Positions 1-7,396 of a stretch of DNA of 26,033 nt are shown here, piece by piece. The position numbers and the translations under genes were made by a program. The notes below the pieces were generated by a model. That model did no database searches. It worked only from the letters and a program-made list of their open reading frames with translations, and was not told the origin of the DNA. Every line of letters starts with the position of its first letter. Position 1 is the stretch's first letter. Source of the stretch: Oscillospiraceae bacterium (GTDB taxonomy: Bacteria > Bacillota > Clostridia > Oscillospirales > Ruminococcaceae); assembly GCA_019424695.1 (NCBI GenBank), contig JAHYZA010000003.1:1-26033 (forward strand). Direction: 5' to 3'.

Positions 1-92
1 CCTACGTTTTCCGTAAGGCTGTGTAACGGGAACGACTCTACCCCCGGCGAGTTGCAGACCCTTTCCCATTCCCCGGGGACTCTCCCGGGAGA

Positions 93-113
93 TTTATTTT
101 TTGCGCACCACGA
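93..113. other. attL of element A (outer 19-bp arm plus GA core)
   Basis: The arm TTTATTTTTTGCGCACCAC at 93-111 is followed by GA at 112-113. The same 19 bases occur on the opposite strand at 11837-11819, next to the other GA. The arm is read as the retained attB half-site outside the element. The element starts at or just after the GA. Confidence 0.82.
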
Positions 114-148
114 ACGTGAACAGTGATTCCGATGTTTGTACTAAAGAA

Positions 149-184
149 GGCGAGACTATCTATTCGATAGGCTCGCCCTTTTTT
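149..184 (+). terminator. Rho-independent terminator just inside the left end
   Basis: GGCGAG-A-CTATC pairs with GATAG-G-CTCGCC around a five-base loop, and a T-run follows on the plus strand. It lies 36 bp inside the left boundary and would block transcription entering from the chromosome. On the minus strand, where the DUF2971 gene ends at 202, the T-run is weaker, but it may serve both directions. Confidence 0.75.
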
Positions 185-201
185 CATCTGAAGGGCAGAA
201 A

Positions 202-1149
202 CTATTTGACATATGAGGACCAAAGTGATTCTCTGTCACTTTTAATATTACGGATGTAGTCTTGATCTAAAAAGTCCATGCTTATGGGAAGATACAAATA
301 CTGTCGGGCGCACTTCACTCCGTCTTGAAACTTTATATGATAACTTCCCCAAAATTCTGGATAATGCTCAAGCCTGGGGACTTTAACCAGTAATCGCACC
401 TCCTCTTCTGGTTCGAATTCTTTTGCCTTAAAGAAGCCATCATAAAGATAGTACATCATACAAATCTGATTTTCCCAATCATCTCTAGAATAAAAAATTT
501 CCAGAAGAGCCTCCTTGATTAATGATTCTTTTTCATCATCATGATATAGGACTTTTTTCATGTAAAAATCAAAGAATGTCGCACTTAGAGATTTGCAAGG
601 GTATAGTTGGTTATAATAGTTGACCCGGTGTATTCCGTTTCGCATTATATTTTGCAAAGCATGTGGATCATCCACGGCGGAAAACAATTGATCAAATCCA
701 ATAATTCTGGTGCTGTGAAAGGTACTTTTTATATGCTGATTCTTCGAATTAGTTGAAAAACAGCCGATGTAGTAATCAGTTTCTCCCACAAAACTTTTCA
801 GCCTATGCTGAGGAGTGTGGGTACTATAATCCAAGAAGTCGGTTGAATAAATGGAAGCACCGACGGTTGTAGGAGCGTAACTTCTTATCAGATTATAAAA
901 AGCTGCTGTTAAATGTCCTTCTTCTTTGAGCTGGCCAGCTACCTTTTGCACGGTTTCCTGAATATGCTTTCTTTCCAATGGGTCTTTTGATAAACAATCT
1001 ATCCGGGTTAGGCGTAGTGAGATATTCTCATCAAAATTCTCAGCCGGATCAATGATGCCACGATATCCTGCATCATCCGTATAGTGATACAATTTCCCAT
1101 CATAGGAAAGATTTTTTAGATACCAAAAATTACTTTCTATTAGACACAT
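202..1149 (-). CDS. DUF2971-like protein of unknown function
   Basis: This 315-residue protein starts at the ATG at 1149, which has GGAGG eight bases upstream. A longer reading from 1209 would begin inside the upstream terminator hairpin and is unlikely. The N-terminal LYHYTD near residue 20 and the late FEPEEEVRLLV segment match the DUF2971 pattern (an HYT-type start and a late E-E-x-R-L strand). That family is scattered across mobile elements and has no settled function. There is no signal peptide or membrane segment, so it is probably cytoplasmic. It is divergent from the NUMOD1/nuclease gene at 1351 and shares the intergenic region with it. A promoter plus an intervening terminator hairpin (1208-1306) suggest attenuated expression. 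Both genes are AT-rich compared with the element backbone, so they look like acquired cargo. A defence or toxin role is only inference. Confidence 0.7.
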   Translation of the reverse strand: MCLIESNFWYLKNLSYDGKLYHYTDDAGYRGIIDPAENFDENISLRLTRIDCLSKDPLERKHIQETVQKVAGQLKEEGHLTAAFYNLIRSYAPTTVGASIYSTDFLDYSTHTPQHRLKSFVGETDYYIGCFSTNSKNQHIKSTFHSTRIIGFDQLFSAVDDPHALQNIMRNGIHRVNYYNQLYPCKSLSATFFDFYMKKVLYHDDEKESLIKEALLEIFYSRDDWENQICMMYYLYDGFFKAKEFEPEEEVRLLVKVPRLEHYPEFWGSYHIKFQDGVKCARQYLYLPISMDFLDQDYIRNIKSDRESLWSSYVK

Positions 1150-1207
1150 AATCCCTACCTCCGTAGTATTTATAAAAACAATTCTTTTAACCAAAGCAGT
1201 AGAAAAC

Positions 1208-1248
1208 AAAAAAGTGCCAAAAATGTTTTTTCAAACATTTCTGGCACA
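1208..1248 (-). terminator. Leader terminator/attenuator ahead of the DUF2971 gene
   Basis: On the minus strand GTGCCAGAAATGTTT pairs with AAACATTTTTGGCAC around a tight loop, and six T follow (1213-1208). It lies between the minus promoter (1278-1306) and the DUF2971 start at 1149, so it is in the 5' leader. An upstream AGTGCC copy (about 1256-1251) could compete for the same GGCACT strand. Confidence 0.7.
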
Positions 1249-1277
1249 ATAGGCACTCTTTAATTCATATTTTCTTT

Positions 1278-1306
1278 ATGCTACAATAATTTTTAGTGAT
1301 TGTCAA
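1278..1306 (-). promoter_or_regulatory. Promoter for the DUF2971 transcript
   Basis: On the minus strand TTGACA (1306-1301) is followed by a 17-bp spacer and TAGCAT (1283-1278). Transcription would start near 1270 and meet the leader terminator within about 60 bases. A possible plus-strand extended -10 (TGCTACAAT, 1279-1287) for the nuclease gene overlaps it, so the two divergent promoters probably compete. Confidence 0.6.
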
Positions 1307-1350
1307 CCCTTGCATTCAATTGCCAACAGATGTTCGGAGTGTGATAAACA

Positions 1351-3258
1351 ATGCCTTCGGCTGATATACAAAGCCTGATTCTTGCGATGCGCTCGGGCAA
1401 TATTCCAGATTGCAAAATCGCTGCAAATAAATATTTTGCTTTGGGTGGAACCGCAGAATTTCTATTATCAGAATTGAATAAAGATGAAAGCCTAAATGTA
1501 GGATTCATAATATCCTATTTTATCATCGCCGGAAAAGAAAGTGATCAATCAGCCTTAGAAGCGTGGAGATATTTGCAGTCAATTTTTGTGAAGTATCCTG
1601 ATCTATTCGAAATAGGAATTTCCGTTGCTCCCAAAGAACTTGGTCAAGAAGCGAGGGATATTCTTGTTGCTGCACAGAAATACTTACTTTTACCTGAAAG
1701 AATTGCTCCGTTTGTAAAAATCGCATTGGAAACATCCGAAGATCGAATTGCACGAAGAAAGAAGCTGCTTAAACTACTTGGCAAGAAAAATGCACTTAAA
1801 ATAGTTCCATATGATCAGCTCGAAACGCTGAACGAGCGTTGCCTCTTTGATGTAAAGTTGCTAATCGCTAATATTTACAATCATGGAAAAGTCGAATCTG
1901 ATAGTCTTGATACATTAAGTACGGAAGAAATTGATTTTGCCAGCAGGGCTGGAATGGTAGGAAATTATCCGTTATATAAGAATCTCTCTTTGTTGGCGGA
2001 TACTAACGACGAATCATATCTATGCTATAATAAGTGGATCTGCAAATATTTTCTCCCATATGCCATCAAAATTGATGATGTGCACTCTCCATATATAACA
2101 AGTGAGTTGTACTATTCTATATGTGGTCGAGATGCGCACGATGAAAACGACTACGATCTACTACGTCCCATAAAATGCTCTTGTGGAACAGTAGGAAAAT
2201 CTCCAGCAATCTTTTATCAATCTCCCACTGTTAAATTAAATATTGTTATAGGTGAGATATGGGAGCATTTCTGTCAGACCCTTTGTGCCAGACGACAAAA
2301 GAATGTAATCACTAATAACGATCCTCGAATCAGGCTACCTAACAATGCAATTCCTGATATTGCATACGGTGAAAATCTCAAATTTGAATGTGGACGATTG
2401 GTATTTGCCAAAACTATAATCGAATGTAAAAAGTCGCTGTATTTTATGCAAGAACGCTTGGCTAAAAATGGGGTTGGCACAATTCTAAATAATGAGACAA
2501 CAGATAAATACTATGAATATTGCGAAGAATTTCAGTATTGGGTGTTAGAAAAACCCGTAAAATACTCTGAAAAATTTCCCCAAAAAGTTAAGGTTGTCTT
2601 TGCTGAAGATTTGTTAAATGATACTGAGTTGAACGACCACGAAAGAGAATATCTCACTCAGCTGTTGGCATTAGTTCACCTCAAAAACTCCAAGTTATTG
2701 CAATATATGTCTGAAGAAGAAAGATCCAAGGCTATGAAAGCAGGTGATTACTGGGATAATGAGGCTCCACAAAAATGGGTATCCGACATTAATAATGTCG
2801 CACCATTATTAAATATTTGCGTAGATGATCTCGTTGGAAAGCCAAAGGAAAAATTGCCTTTCACACCCAAAAATAAAAATGTGATTAGACAATATAATCA
2901 AAAAGGTGAATTTATCAGAGAGTTTTCTGATACACGAGAAGCTGCTCAAGAGGCAGGTGTAAGTATTGATTCTATTTGTGATGCAGCAGCTGGACGTAAA
3001 ATTTCAGCAGCTGGCTATCTGTGGAGACGCTGCCCAGTAGGTAGTATAATTGAAAACATTGAACCAATTAAACCATTGGATATAACAAATCGAAAAATCT
3101 TACAAATCAATTTAAACGGAGAAATTATTGCTGAGTTTAAAACAATTGCGGAAGCCTCACGTGTTGTCTGCATTGATCGAAAAGGTATTAGAGATGTTAT
3201 TTGTGGTCGTCAAAAAACTGCTGGCGGATTTTTCTGGAAAGCTATTGAACAAGATTAA
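1351..3258 (+). CDS. Predicted PD-(D/E)XK nuclease with two C-terminal NUMOD1 repeats
   Basis: The protein has 635 residues and starts at ATG 1351 with GGAG upstream. Two NUMOD1-type DNA-binding repeats sit at the C-terminus, about residues 509-557 and 582-630. Each has an R-x-Y/I-N-x-x-G-E-x-I strand, a helix-turn-helix and a final G-Y/F-x-W. Before them, residues 298-420 show a possible PD-(D/E)XK core: Glu302/Glu305 in a helix, IPDIAYG with Asp336, then IIECKK with Glu358 and Lys360, and a later VVFAED strand. The first 290 residues are helical and unrecognised, with a CSC pair near 276-278. NUMOD1 is known mainly from homing endonucleases of the GIY-YIG and HNH types, so this pairing is unusual. 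It is AT-rich cargo, divergent from DUF2971. NUMOD1 is fairly sure and the nuclease fold is inferred from motifs only. A restriction, homing or phage-defence role cannot be separated. Confidence 0.75.
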   Translation: MPSADIQSLILAMRSGNIPDCKIAANKYFALGGTAEFLLSELNKDESLNVGFIISYFIIAGKESDQSALEAWRYLQSIFVKYPDLFEIGISVAPKELGQEARDILVAAQKYLLLPERIAPFVKIALETSEDRIARRKKLLKLLGKKNALKIVPYDQLETLNERCLFDVKLLIANIYNHGKVESDSLDTLSTEEIDFASRAGMVGNYPLYKNLSLLADTNDESYLCYNKWICKYFLPYAIKIDDVHSPYITSELYYSICGRDAHDENDYDLLRPIKCSCGTVGKSPAIFYQSPTVKLNIVIGEIWEHFCQTLCARRQKNVITNNDPRIRLPNNAIPDIAYGENLKFECGRLVFAKTIIECKKSLYFMQERLAKNGVGTILNNETTDKYYEYCEEFQYWVLEKPVKYSEKFPQKVKVVFAEDLLNDTELNDHEREYLTQLLALVHLKNSKLLQYMSEEERSKAMKAGDYWDNEAPQKWVSDINNVAPLLNICVDDLVGKPKEKLPFTPKNKNVIRQYNQKGEFIREFSDTREAAQEAGVSIDSICDAAAGRKISAAGYLWRRCPVGSIIENIEPIKPLDITNRKILQINLNGEIIAEFKTIAEASRVVCIDRKGIRDVICGRQKTAGGFFWKAIEQD

Positions 3259-3377
3259 TACAAGTAATAATTTTCTCATTTGGCACAGTACTAACAGCCG
3301 CTTCAAAATTTCCTGGCTACATACAATCAACGAGAAATATGCCTTGATCTGAGAGAGCAGATATCGGTGTGTCGGTG

Positions 3378-3425
3378 CATCGTTTCCGCAACGATGGTTC
3401 TAGACATTCCGCTGGAATAATCTAG
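3378..3425. repeat. Two tandem hairpins at the cargo/backbone border
   Basis: CATCGTT-tccgc-AACGATG (3378-3396) is followed by CTAGACATTCC-gct-GGAATAATCTAG (3400-3425, one internal mismatch). They lie in the 337-bp gene-free stretch 3259-3595, just before a strong terminator and at the change from AT-rich to GC-richer sequence. No other gene is evident in this stretch. Their function is unknown. Confidence 0.5.
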
Positions 3426-3438
3426 GGTTCGAATGGAG

Positions 3439-3480
3439 GCGGGGGAACACCCATGAAAGTGTTCCCCCGCATAGATTTTT
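3439..3480 (+). terminator. Terminator after the nuclease gene
   Basis: GCGGGGGAACAC pairs perfectly with GTGTTCCCCCGC around CCATGAAA, and ATAGATTTTT follows on the plus strand. It lies 180 bp past the nuclease stop codon. The convergent relaxase transcript may also use the stem, although no T-run follows on that strand. Confidence 0.8.
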
Positions 3481-3595
3481 CCCCTGGATTTGAATTGGGT
3501 AGACATTATAGATGATACCGTCCAAGACAAGATCGTATATCTTCTCGTGACATACGAGTGCAATCGAGAATTACTTCAGATAAAGTAAACTTTGT

Positions 3596-5281
3596 TCAAA
3601 GGGCTCGCTCTTCCGAATTTCTGCTTTGCCTTGAAGTTTGCTTTTTGCGCTTCCGAATCAATATCTTTTGCATCTGGCCGGTTTCTCCCGTGAAATCATC
3701 GATTTTTCTTTCGGCATTGGCAGCCCGGGCAAAATTGAATTCCGGCTCCTTTGCTTGCAAAGAATGATAGAGTTCCCGCGTAATCTGTTTGCGAAGTCTT
3801 ACCCGCTCGTCCATAACGGCTTCCCGGTCCGGTTCGGGAATGGAATTTATAAGACCTGTAAAATGTTGCAGATCTTTTTTTAGCTGCTCCTGAAGACTGT
3901 TCCGTTGCGTATCCAACTGCTCAATCATCAGGGGAAGTTGCGCCAGCTCTTTCTCCCTTCGGGTAACATCGCTATCCTTTTTGCAATAGAGCTTTTCCAT
4001 CAACATATGGCGGCGGCTTTGCAGTTCTTCCAGTTCTTCGGTCAGGGCGGCGATTTGCTCAGACAAATGGCGGTGCTTTCGGAGCTGCAGCGGGGAAAGT
4101 TTCTTTTTGTCCGCCTGTGCCTTTTGGCGCTGCAATTGGATCTCCGTCAACTGTCGGTTTGTATCGTCCACATCTTTTAAGAGTGGACGCATATAGGCCA
4201 CCTCCCGTTTGTAAGTATCTGTCCGCGCCTCATTGGAAAGGACCCGGTATTGTAGCAGGATCAGATTGCTGCGCAGCTGTTCCAGCAGGACAGCCATCTT
4301 CTCTACACCTTGGCCGACCCATTCTGTCCATTTTTCCAGCTGTTCTTTCAGCGTGTGCAGCAACGCATTGTCGGCCCGAATCTGCCGATTGAGTTCGCAG
4401 CGGTCCGCAGAGATTCCCTGCTTTTCCAATTTGCGGGCGTGGTATCCTTCATGAATGGTTGGCTGTTCCGCTATGCCTTGTGCCGCATGGCTCAAATGGG
4501 TGACACGGGCTGTCTGCTGCTTTTCTTCCAACGCGTGATTGACGGCCTCTGCCCAGGCGCATCGCCATTGGAGCAGCTGCTCCTGGCTGTTCCACCGGGC
4601 ACACAGCGGATTTTGTCGCCCAAATTTTGACGCTTTCGGTTGCTTCGAGCAGCGTACCCACTCGGGGTTTTGGACGGCCTGTGAGGGCGTCAGCCACGCT
4701 GTCCGGCCCTGCGGGTTCTTGTATTTATACTGTTTTTCCCAGCCTTCCGTTTTGGCTTGCAGAAATTCCTGTGCGGTAAAGCCTTGTTCCTGTCCAGCTT
4801 TGCTGCACAGGTATTCTTTTTGTGTTTTTGCCTGCCATTGCCCTTGTGTATTCAGGGGACGCATGGTGAGCAGGATGTGCGCATGAGGGTTGTGGCCATC
4901 CGGATCATGGATCGCCAGATCGGCGCACATCCCCTGGTCGACACATTCCTTTTGCAAAAAGGATCGCAGAAGCCGCAGCCAATCCTCCTGGGCAAGTTCC
5001 ACCGGCAGGGCAACGATGAGCTGACGCGCCAGACGGCTGTCCCGGGTTTTCTCGGCGGTCTCTACTGCTTCCCATAAGATTTGACGTTCCTTCCAGGCAG
5101 CGGGCGCCTGGGGCGGAAGTAAAATCTCGGTGTGCAGGATACCTCCTTTTTTCCGGTAGTCATGAGTCAGGCCGTCGTATGCATTGTACAGTTTTTCGCC
5201 GCTCTGATAAGCCGCAGCGGCAATGGCCGAACGTCCTGCTCCGCGGCTGATGATTTTTGCTTCCAGGTGGTAAATTGCCAC
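3596..5281 (-). CDS. mobA: MobQ (MobA/MobL) family relaxase
   Basis: This DNA-nicking transesterase would cut oriT at 5356-5367 and lead the strand into a recipient. It has 561 residues and starts at a GTG (5281) with GGAGGTGA six bases upstream. The N-terminal IYHLEAKIISRG, the candidate catalytic Tyr25 in AAAAYQSG and the histidine cluster (His125, GHNPHAHILLTMR with His130, His133, His135) are the MobA/MobL relaxase signature. Residues from about 280 on are charged and largely coiled-coil with no recognisable primase or helicase domain. The gene ends the minus-strand backbone operon. The oriT lies directly upstream and the small DUF3847/TraD-like gene beyond it. The family assignment is firm. 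The nicking chemistry is inferred from the family. Confidence 0.93.
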   Translation of the reverse strand: MAIYHLEAKIISRGAGRSAIAAAAYQSGEKLYNAYDGLTHDYRKKGGILHTEILLPPQAPAAWKERQILWEAVETAEKTRDSRLARQLIVALPVELAQEDWLRLLRSFLQKECVDQGMCADLAIHDPDGHNPHAHILLTMRPLNTQGQWQAKTQKEYLCSKAGQEQGFTAQEFLQAKTEGWEKQYKYKNPQGRTAWLTPSQAVQNPEWVRCSKQPKASKFGRQNPLCARWNSQEQLLQWRCAWAEAVNHALEEKQQTARVTHLSHAAQGIAEQPTIHEGYHARKLEKQGISADRCELNRQIRADNALLHTLKEQLEKWTEWVGQGVEKMAVLLEQLRSNLILLQYRVLSNEARTDTYKREVAYMRPLLKDVDDTNRQLTEIQLQRQKAQADKKKLSPLQLRKHRHLSEQIAALTEELEELQSRRHMLMEKLYCKKDSDVTRREKELAQLPLMIEQLDTQRNSLQEQLKKDLQHFTGLINSIPEPDREAVMDERVRLRKQITRELYHSLQAKEPEFNFARAANAERKIDDFTGETGQMQKILIRKRKKQTSRQSRNSEERAL

Positions 5282-5319
5282 GGCGTGTCACCTCCTTCGT
5301 TTTCCCTCCCGCCGCAGCG

Positions 5320-5370
5320 GGCGCGCTTACCACCGCCGGCTTTGCCGGTGGTGAGTAAGTGCGCCCTTAC
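5320..5370 (+). other. oriT of IncQ/MobQ type with nic motif
   Basis: TAAGTGCGCCCT at 5356-5367 matches the nic region of IncQ (RSF1010/R1162) and Gram-positive MobQ oriTs, with the nick expected between G5363 and C5364. A long imperfect inverted repeat precedes it: CACCGCCGGC (5331-5340), TTT, GCCGGTGGTG (5344-5353). Its outer arms GGGCGCGCTTAC and GTAAGTGCGCCC make a near-mirror copy of the nic sequence. It lies immediately upstream of the relaxase gene. Confidence 0.85.
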
Positions 5371-5385
5371 GGGACAGTTTTCCCC

Positions 5386-5592
5386 TTACGGATCGTTGCG
5401 CAATCCAACCTGCAATCTTGCGGGCAGATCACACAGAGGCACGTCGCGGATTTCCGGCAGTAAACTTTCCAGAATGGCTCCTTCCTGGATCAATCGTCGT
5501 GTTCGCTCCTTTCGTTCTCTCTGGCGGTTCCTGGCTTGTGCAGCCTCCAAACGATGCCTGGCCTGTACCAGTTTTTTCTCATTTTCAGTCAT
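5386..5592 (-). CDS. Small DUF3847/TraD-like relaxase accessory protein
   Basis: A 68-residue, highly charged protein starting at ATG 5592 with AAAGGAG six bases upstream. The N-terminal half is a basic helix rich in Arg, Glu and Gln, followed by RKERTRRLIQEGAILES. This is the pattern of DUF3847 and of small TraD/MobC-like proteins encoded next to MobQ relaxases, which are thought to help load the relaxase at oriT. It lies on the far side of oriT from the relaxase on the same strand, which fits that role. The exact family is a judgement from the short motif. Confidence 0.65.
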   Translation of the reverse strand: MTENEKKLVQARHRLEAAQARNRQRERKERTRRLIQEGAILESLLPEIRDVPLCDLPARLQVGLRNDP

Positions 5593-5661
5593 AGAAACTC
5601 CTTTCCGGTATCAAAGATCGATCACATTGGTCGACGGACTTTTTGAGGGCAAAATGCAGCA

Positions 5662-5889
5662 TCATTTTTCCTGCTTTTTGGTGTTTTTCTTTCCGGAACT
5701 GTCACCATTTTGCTGACATTTGCAAGCTATGGGAAGCAGCCGTTCCCTGCCGAAAAGCGATTTCCGGATGCGGCGGGGGCTGTGACAGCGTTTGCAGCAG
5801 GGCAGCCCACTTTTGGGGTCCAGATATTCATCCGGCTGCAACGGCCGTTCGGTTGCCAACTCCTCCAGGCATTGCTGTAAGGTTTTCAT
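5662..5889 (-). CDS. Stand-alone N-terminal zinc domain of a DnaC/IstB-like helicase loader
   Basis: A 75-residue protein. The ATG at 5889 follows the previous gene by 7 bp with GGGAGG upstream; a TTG at 5910 is possible. The segment LDPKSGLPCCKRCHSPRR followed by CKCQ matches the cysteine-rich N-terminus of DnaC/IstB-type loaders in clostridial elements. The usual 200-residue AAA+ ATPase part is missing: the frame ends in a lysine-rich tail and only 69 bp separate it from the next gene. It may be a truncated gene, or a small zinc protein kept for its own use in element replication or transfer. Confidence 0.6.
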   Translation of the reverse strand: MKTLQQCLEELATERPLQPDEYLDPKSGLPCCKRCHSPRRIRKSLFGRERLLPIACKCQQNGDSSGKKNTKKQEK

Positions 5890-5896
5890 ATTCCCA

Positions 5897-6268
5897 TCAA
5901 CCTCCCGCAAAATCCCAGTTTACGCAATCTGACTCTTTCGAGGCTGGGGCTTCCGGCTGAATCGACCCGGCGCTTTGCCCCATACCTGCCAGGCAACCTG
6001 CCAGAAAAAGCGGCAGTACGTCCCGCATGGCTTGCTCCACAGCGGTTACGATCTGCTGGACAAACCGTTCTTCCCGGGCACGGGTTTCCAGATAGGGGTC
6101 CTCCTGCTTTTTGTAATACCGGTCGAAATAATCCACCAGTGCAGTGGCTACTGCCTGACTGTAGGACTTGAATACCGCTTTATCCATAGTTTGCAGATAT
6201 TCCCATGCCTGCCGCTGTATCGGCTTTTCAAGATTGAGCCGGAGATTGGTCGTGCGAATTTCTCCCAT
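5897..6268 (-). CDS. parR: ParR-like partition adaptor (ribbon-helix-helix)
   Basis: A 123-residue protein whose ATG at 6268 lies one base after the parM stop codon, with GGAGG inside the end of parM, so the two are translationally coupled. The N-terminus (RTTNLRLNLEKP, then two helices ending in AVATALVDYF) fits a ribbon-helix-helix DNA-binding fold. The C-terminus is acidic and hydrophobic. A small RHH protein directly downstream of an actin-like ATPase is the layout of type II partition loci, where ParR binds the centromere and caps ParM filaments. The name rests on this position and the fold pattern, not on strong sequence identity. No clear centromere repeats were seen nearby. Confidence 0.6.
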   Translation of the reverse strand: MGEIRTTNLRLNLEKPIQRQAWEYLQTMDKAVFKSYSQAVATALVDYFDRYYKKQEDPYLETRAREERFVQQIVTAVEQAMRDVLPLFLAGCLAGMGQSAGSIQPEAPASKESDCVNWDFAGG

Positions 6269-6269
6269 C

Positions 6270-7187
6270 TCAGGCCTCCCGCATAAGCTGTCGGTATGCC
6301 AGATATTCGTAGCCCTTGGCGGCGGCGCAAAGGTCATCCAAAATAGTAATCTGCGCCGGGTCATAGGAGTAAAAATGCTTGATGAGCTGTCCGCCGCCAC
6401 CTGCAACGATCAACTGTACGGTTGCCGGATCATATTCATAGCTGCGCAGTACGGCAAAGAGTTCCTCCACATAAGCAGAAGCAACATCACAAATACAGGA
6501 AAGGTAAGCTGCGTCGATCTTGGCGGTGCCGGTACGAAAAATCTGTTCCACGGTATGGTCACTGATTTTGGTGCCGAACTTACGCAGGACGGTTTCCTTG
6601 GCGCGAATCATACACTGATTGACGCCGATTTTTTCAGTCCAGCAACGGCTTTCCTGCGGCTGGGAATCCTGCAAATACAGAAGATTCATAGTTCCATTGC
6701 CAATGTCCGCAAGCAAGTGTTCTCCCTCAAAGGTACCCAACTGCTGAACTACGGCTGCATACCCTTGGGGATAAACCTTACATCCTGTGATCCGCAGCTG
6801 AAACAAATGCCCGTTAAATCGGAAAGTGACCGCTTGCTTTTGCAACAGATATTGGCGGAAACTCTCCCGCTGACTGCCCACCCAGCTGAGCGGCAATCCC
6901 ACGGCCAGACAAAGGTTGGCAGTGAAAAGCCGATACAGTTCCAACTCTTTGGCCACAGCGGCCAGCGTCAGGAGATAAAAATCTTCATCGGAAGACTTAT
7001 CTGCCACAAATCCCTTATGTCCTTCGCCCACGCGGTAAAAACGTCCGTCGTATTCCAATACATCTCCTTGAAACACCGGAGCGGTATCAAAGGCGGTGAT
7101 GGCGGTGGGAAAAAGGGTGTTTGCTGTTTTCATGTTGCCGTATCCCTGGTCAATCCCCACAATAGTCAGTTGATTCAGTTGCTTCAT
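6270..7187 (-). CDS. parM: ParM/StbA-family actin-like ATPase
   Basis: A 305-residue protein that starts at ATG 7187, preceded by AAAGGAGGAAC, and overlaps the end of tnpW by 38 bp. The actin-fold nucleotide motifs are visible: GIDQGYGNMKTAN (phosphate 1, about residues 11-23), LADIGNGTMNLLYL (phosphate 2, about 165-178) and IVAGGGGQLI (adenosine motif, about 255-264). ParM proteins form dynamic filaments that push plasmid copies apart with ParR. In an integrative element it would stabilise the excised circle or a replicating form. The family is firm and the segregation role is inferred from family and the parR neighbour. Confidence 0.87.
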   Translation of the reverse strand: MKQLNQLTIVGIDQGYGNMKTANTLFPTAITAFDTAPVFQGDVLEYDGRFYRVGEGHKGFVADKSSDEDFYLLTLAAVAKELELYRLFTANLCLAVGLPLSWVGSQRESFRQYLLQKQAVTFRFNGHLFQLRITGCKVYPQGYAAVVQQLGTFEGEHLLADIGNGTMNLLYLQDSQPQESRCWTEKIGVNQCMIRAKETVLRKFGTKISDHTVEQIFRTGTAKIDAAYLSCICDVASAYVEELFAVLRSYEYDPATVQLIVAGGGGQLIKHFYSYDPAQITILDDLCAAAKGYEYLAYRQLMREA

Positions 7188-7362
7188 CTGCTTGTTCCTC
7201 CTTTGCTTTTTTCGCCAACTGCCGCTCCATTCTTTGAAGCAGCAGCTGGTGGGCGGTTCGCGTACCTGACGGATTTCCGTAGGCCGTAACCTCAAAAACA
7301 GCGCGGCCCACGGTATGGCGGTACGGTTTTCTCAGAACCGGATTCTGTGCTTCGATATCCAT
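7150..7362 (-). CDS. tnpW: TnpW-like transposon-encoded protein
   Basis: A 70-residue protein starting at ATG 7362 with AAAGGGGGC upstream. The core RHTVGRAVFEVTAYGNPSGT followed by a helix with LLQRMERQLAKKA matches the small TnpW family first named in Tn4451-type clostridial transposons. Its function there is not established. It is the first gene of the partition/relaxase operon and overlaps parM, so it is likely co-transcribed. Its presence links element A to the Tn4451/TnpX group of mobilizable transposons. Confidence 0.72.
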   Translation of the reverse strand: MDIEAQNPVLRKPYRHTVGRAVFEVTAYGNPSGTRTAHQLLLQRMERQLAKKAKEEQADEATESTDYCGD

Positions 7363-7396
7363 AGAAAAAGCCCCCTTTCGTTTTCCCAGGAACCAG

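Noticed and set aside
1..126. Open frame from the window start to 126, and a shorter frame ending in YVFRKAV at 26
   Set aside because: Both are partial, lack family signals, and the first crosses the proposed attL. They could be the end of an upstream gene but cannot be supported.
3426..3440. GGGTTCGAATGG as a tRNA T-loop
   Set aside because: The flanking bases do not form a T-stem or acceptor stem, and no tRNA body lies upstream.
4117..4886. Plus-strand open frames opposite the MobQ relaxase (and similar frames opposite the PTS, GH4, dehydratase and recombinase genes)
   Set aside because: These are antisense shadows of GC-rich genes with no ribosome sites or family motifs.
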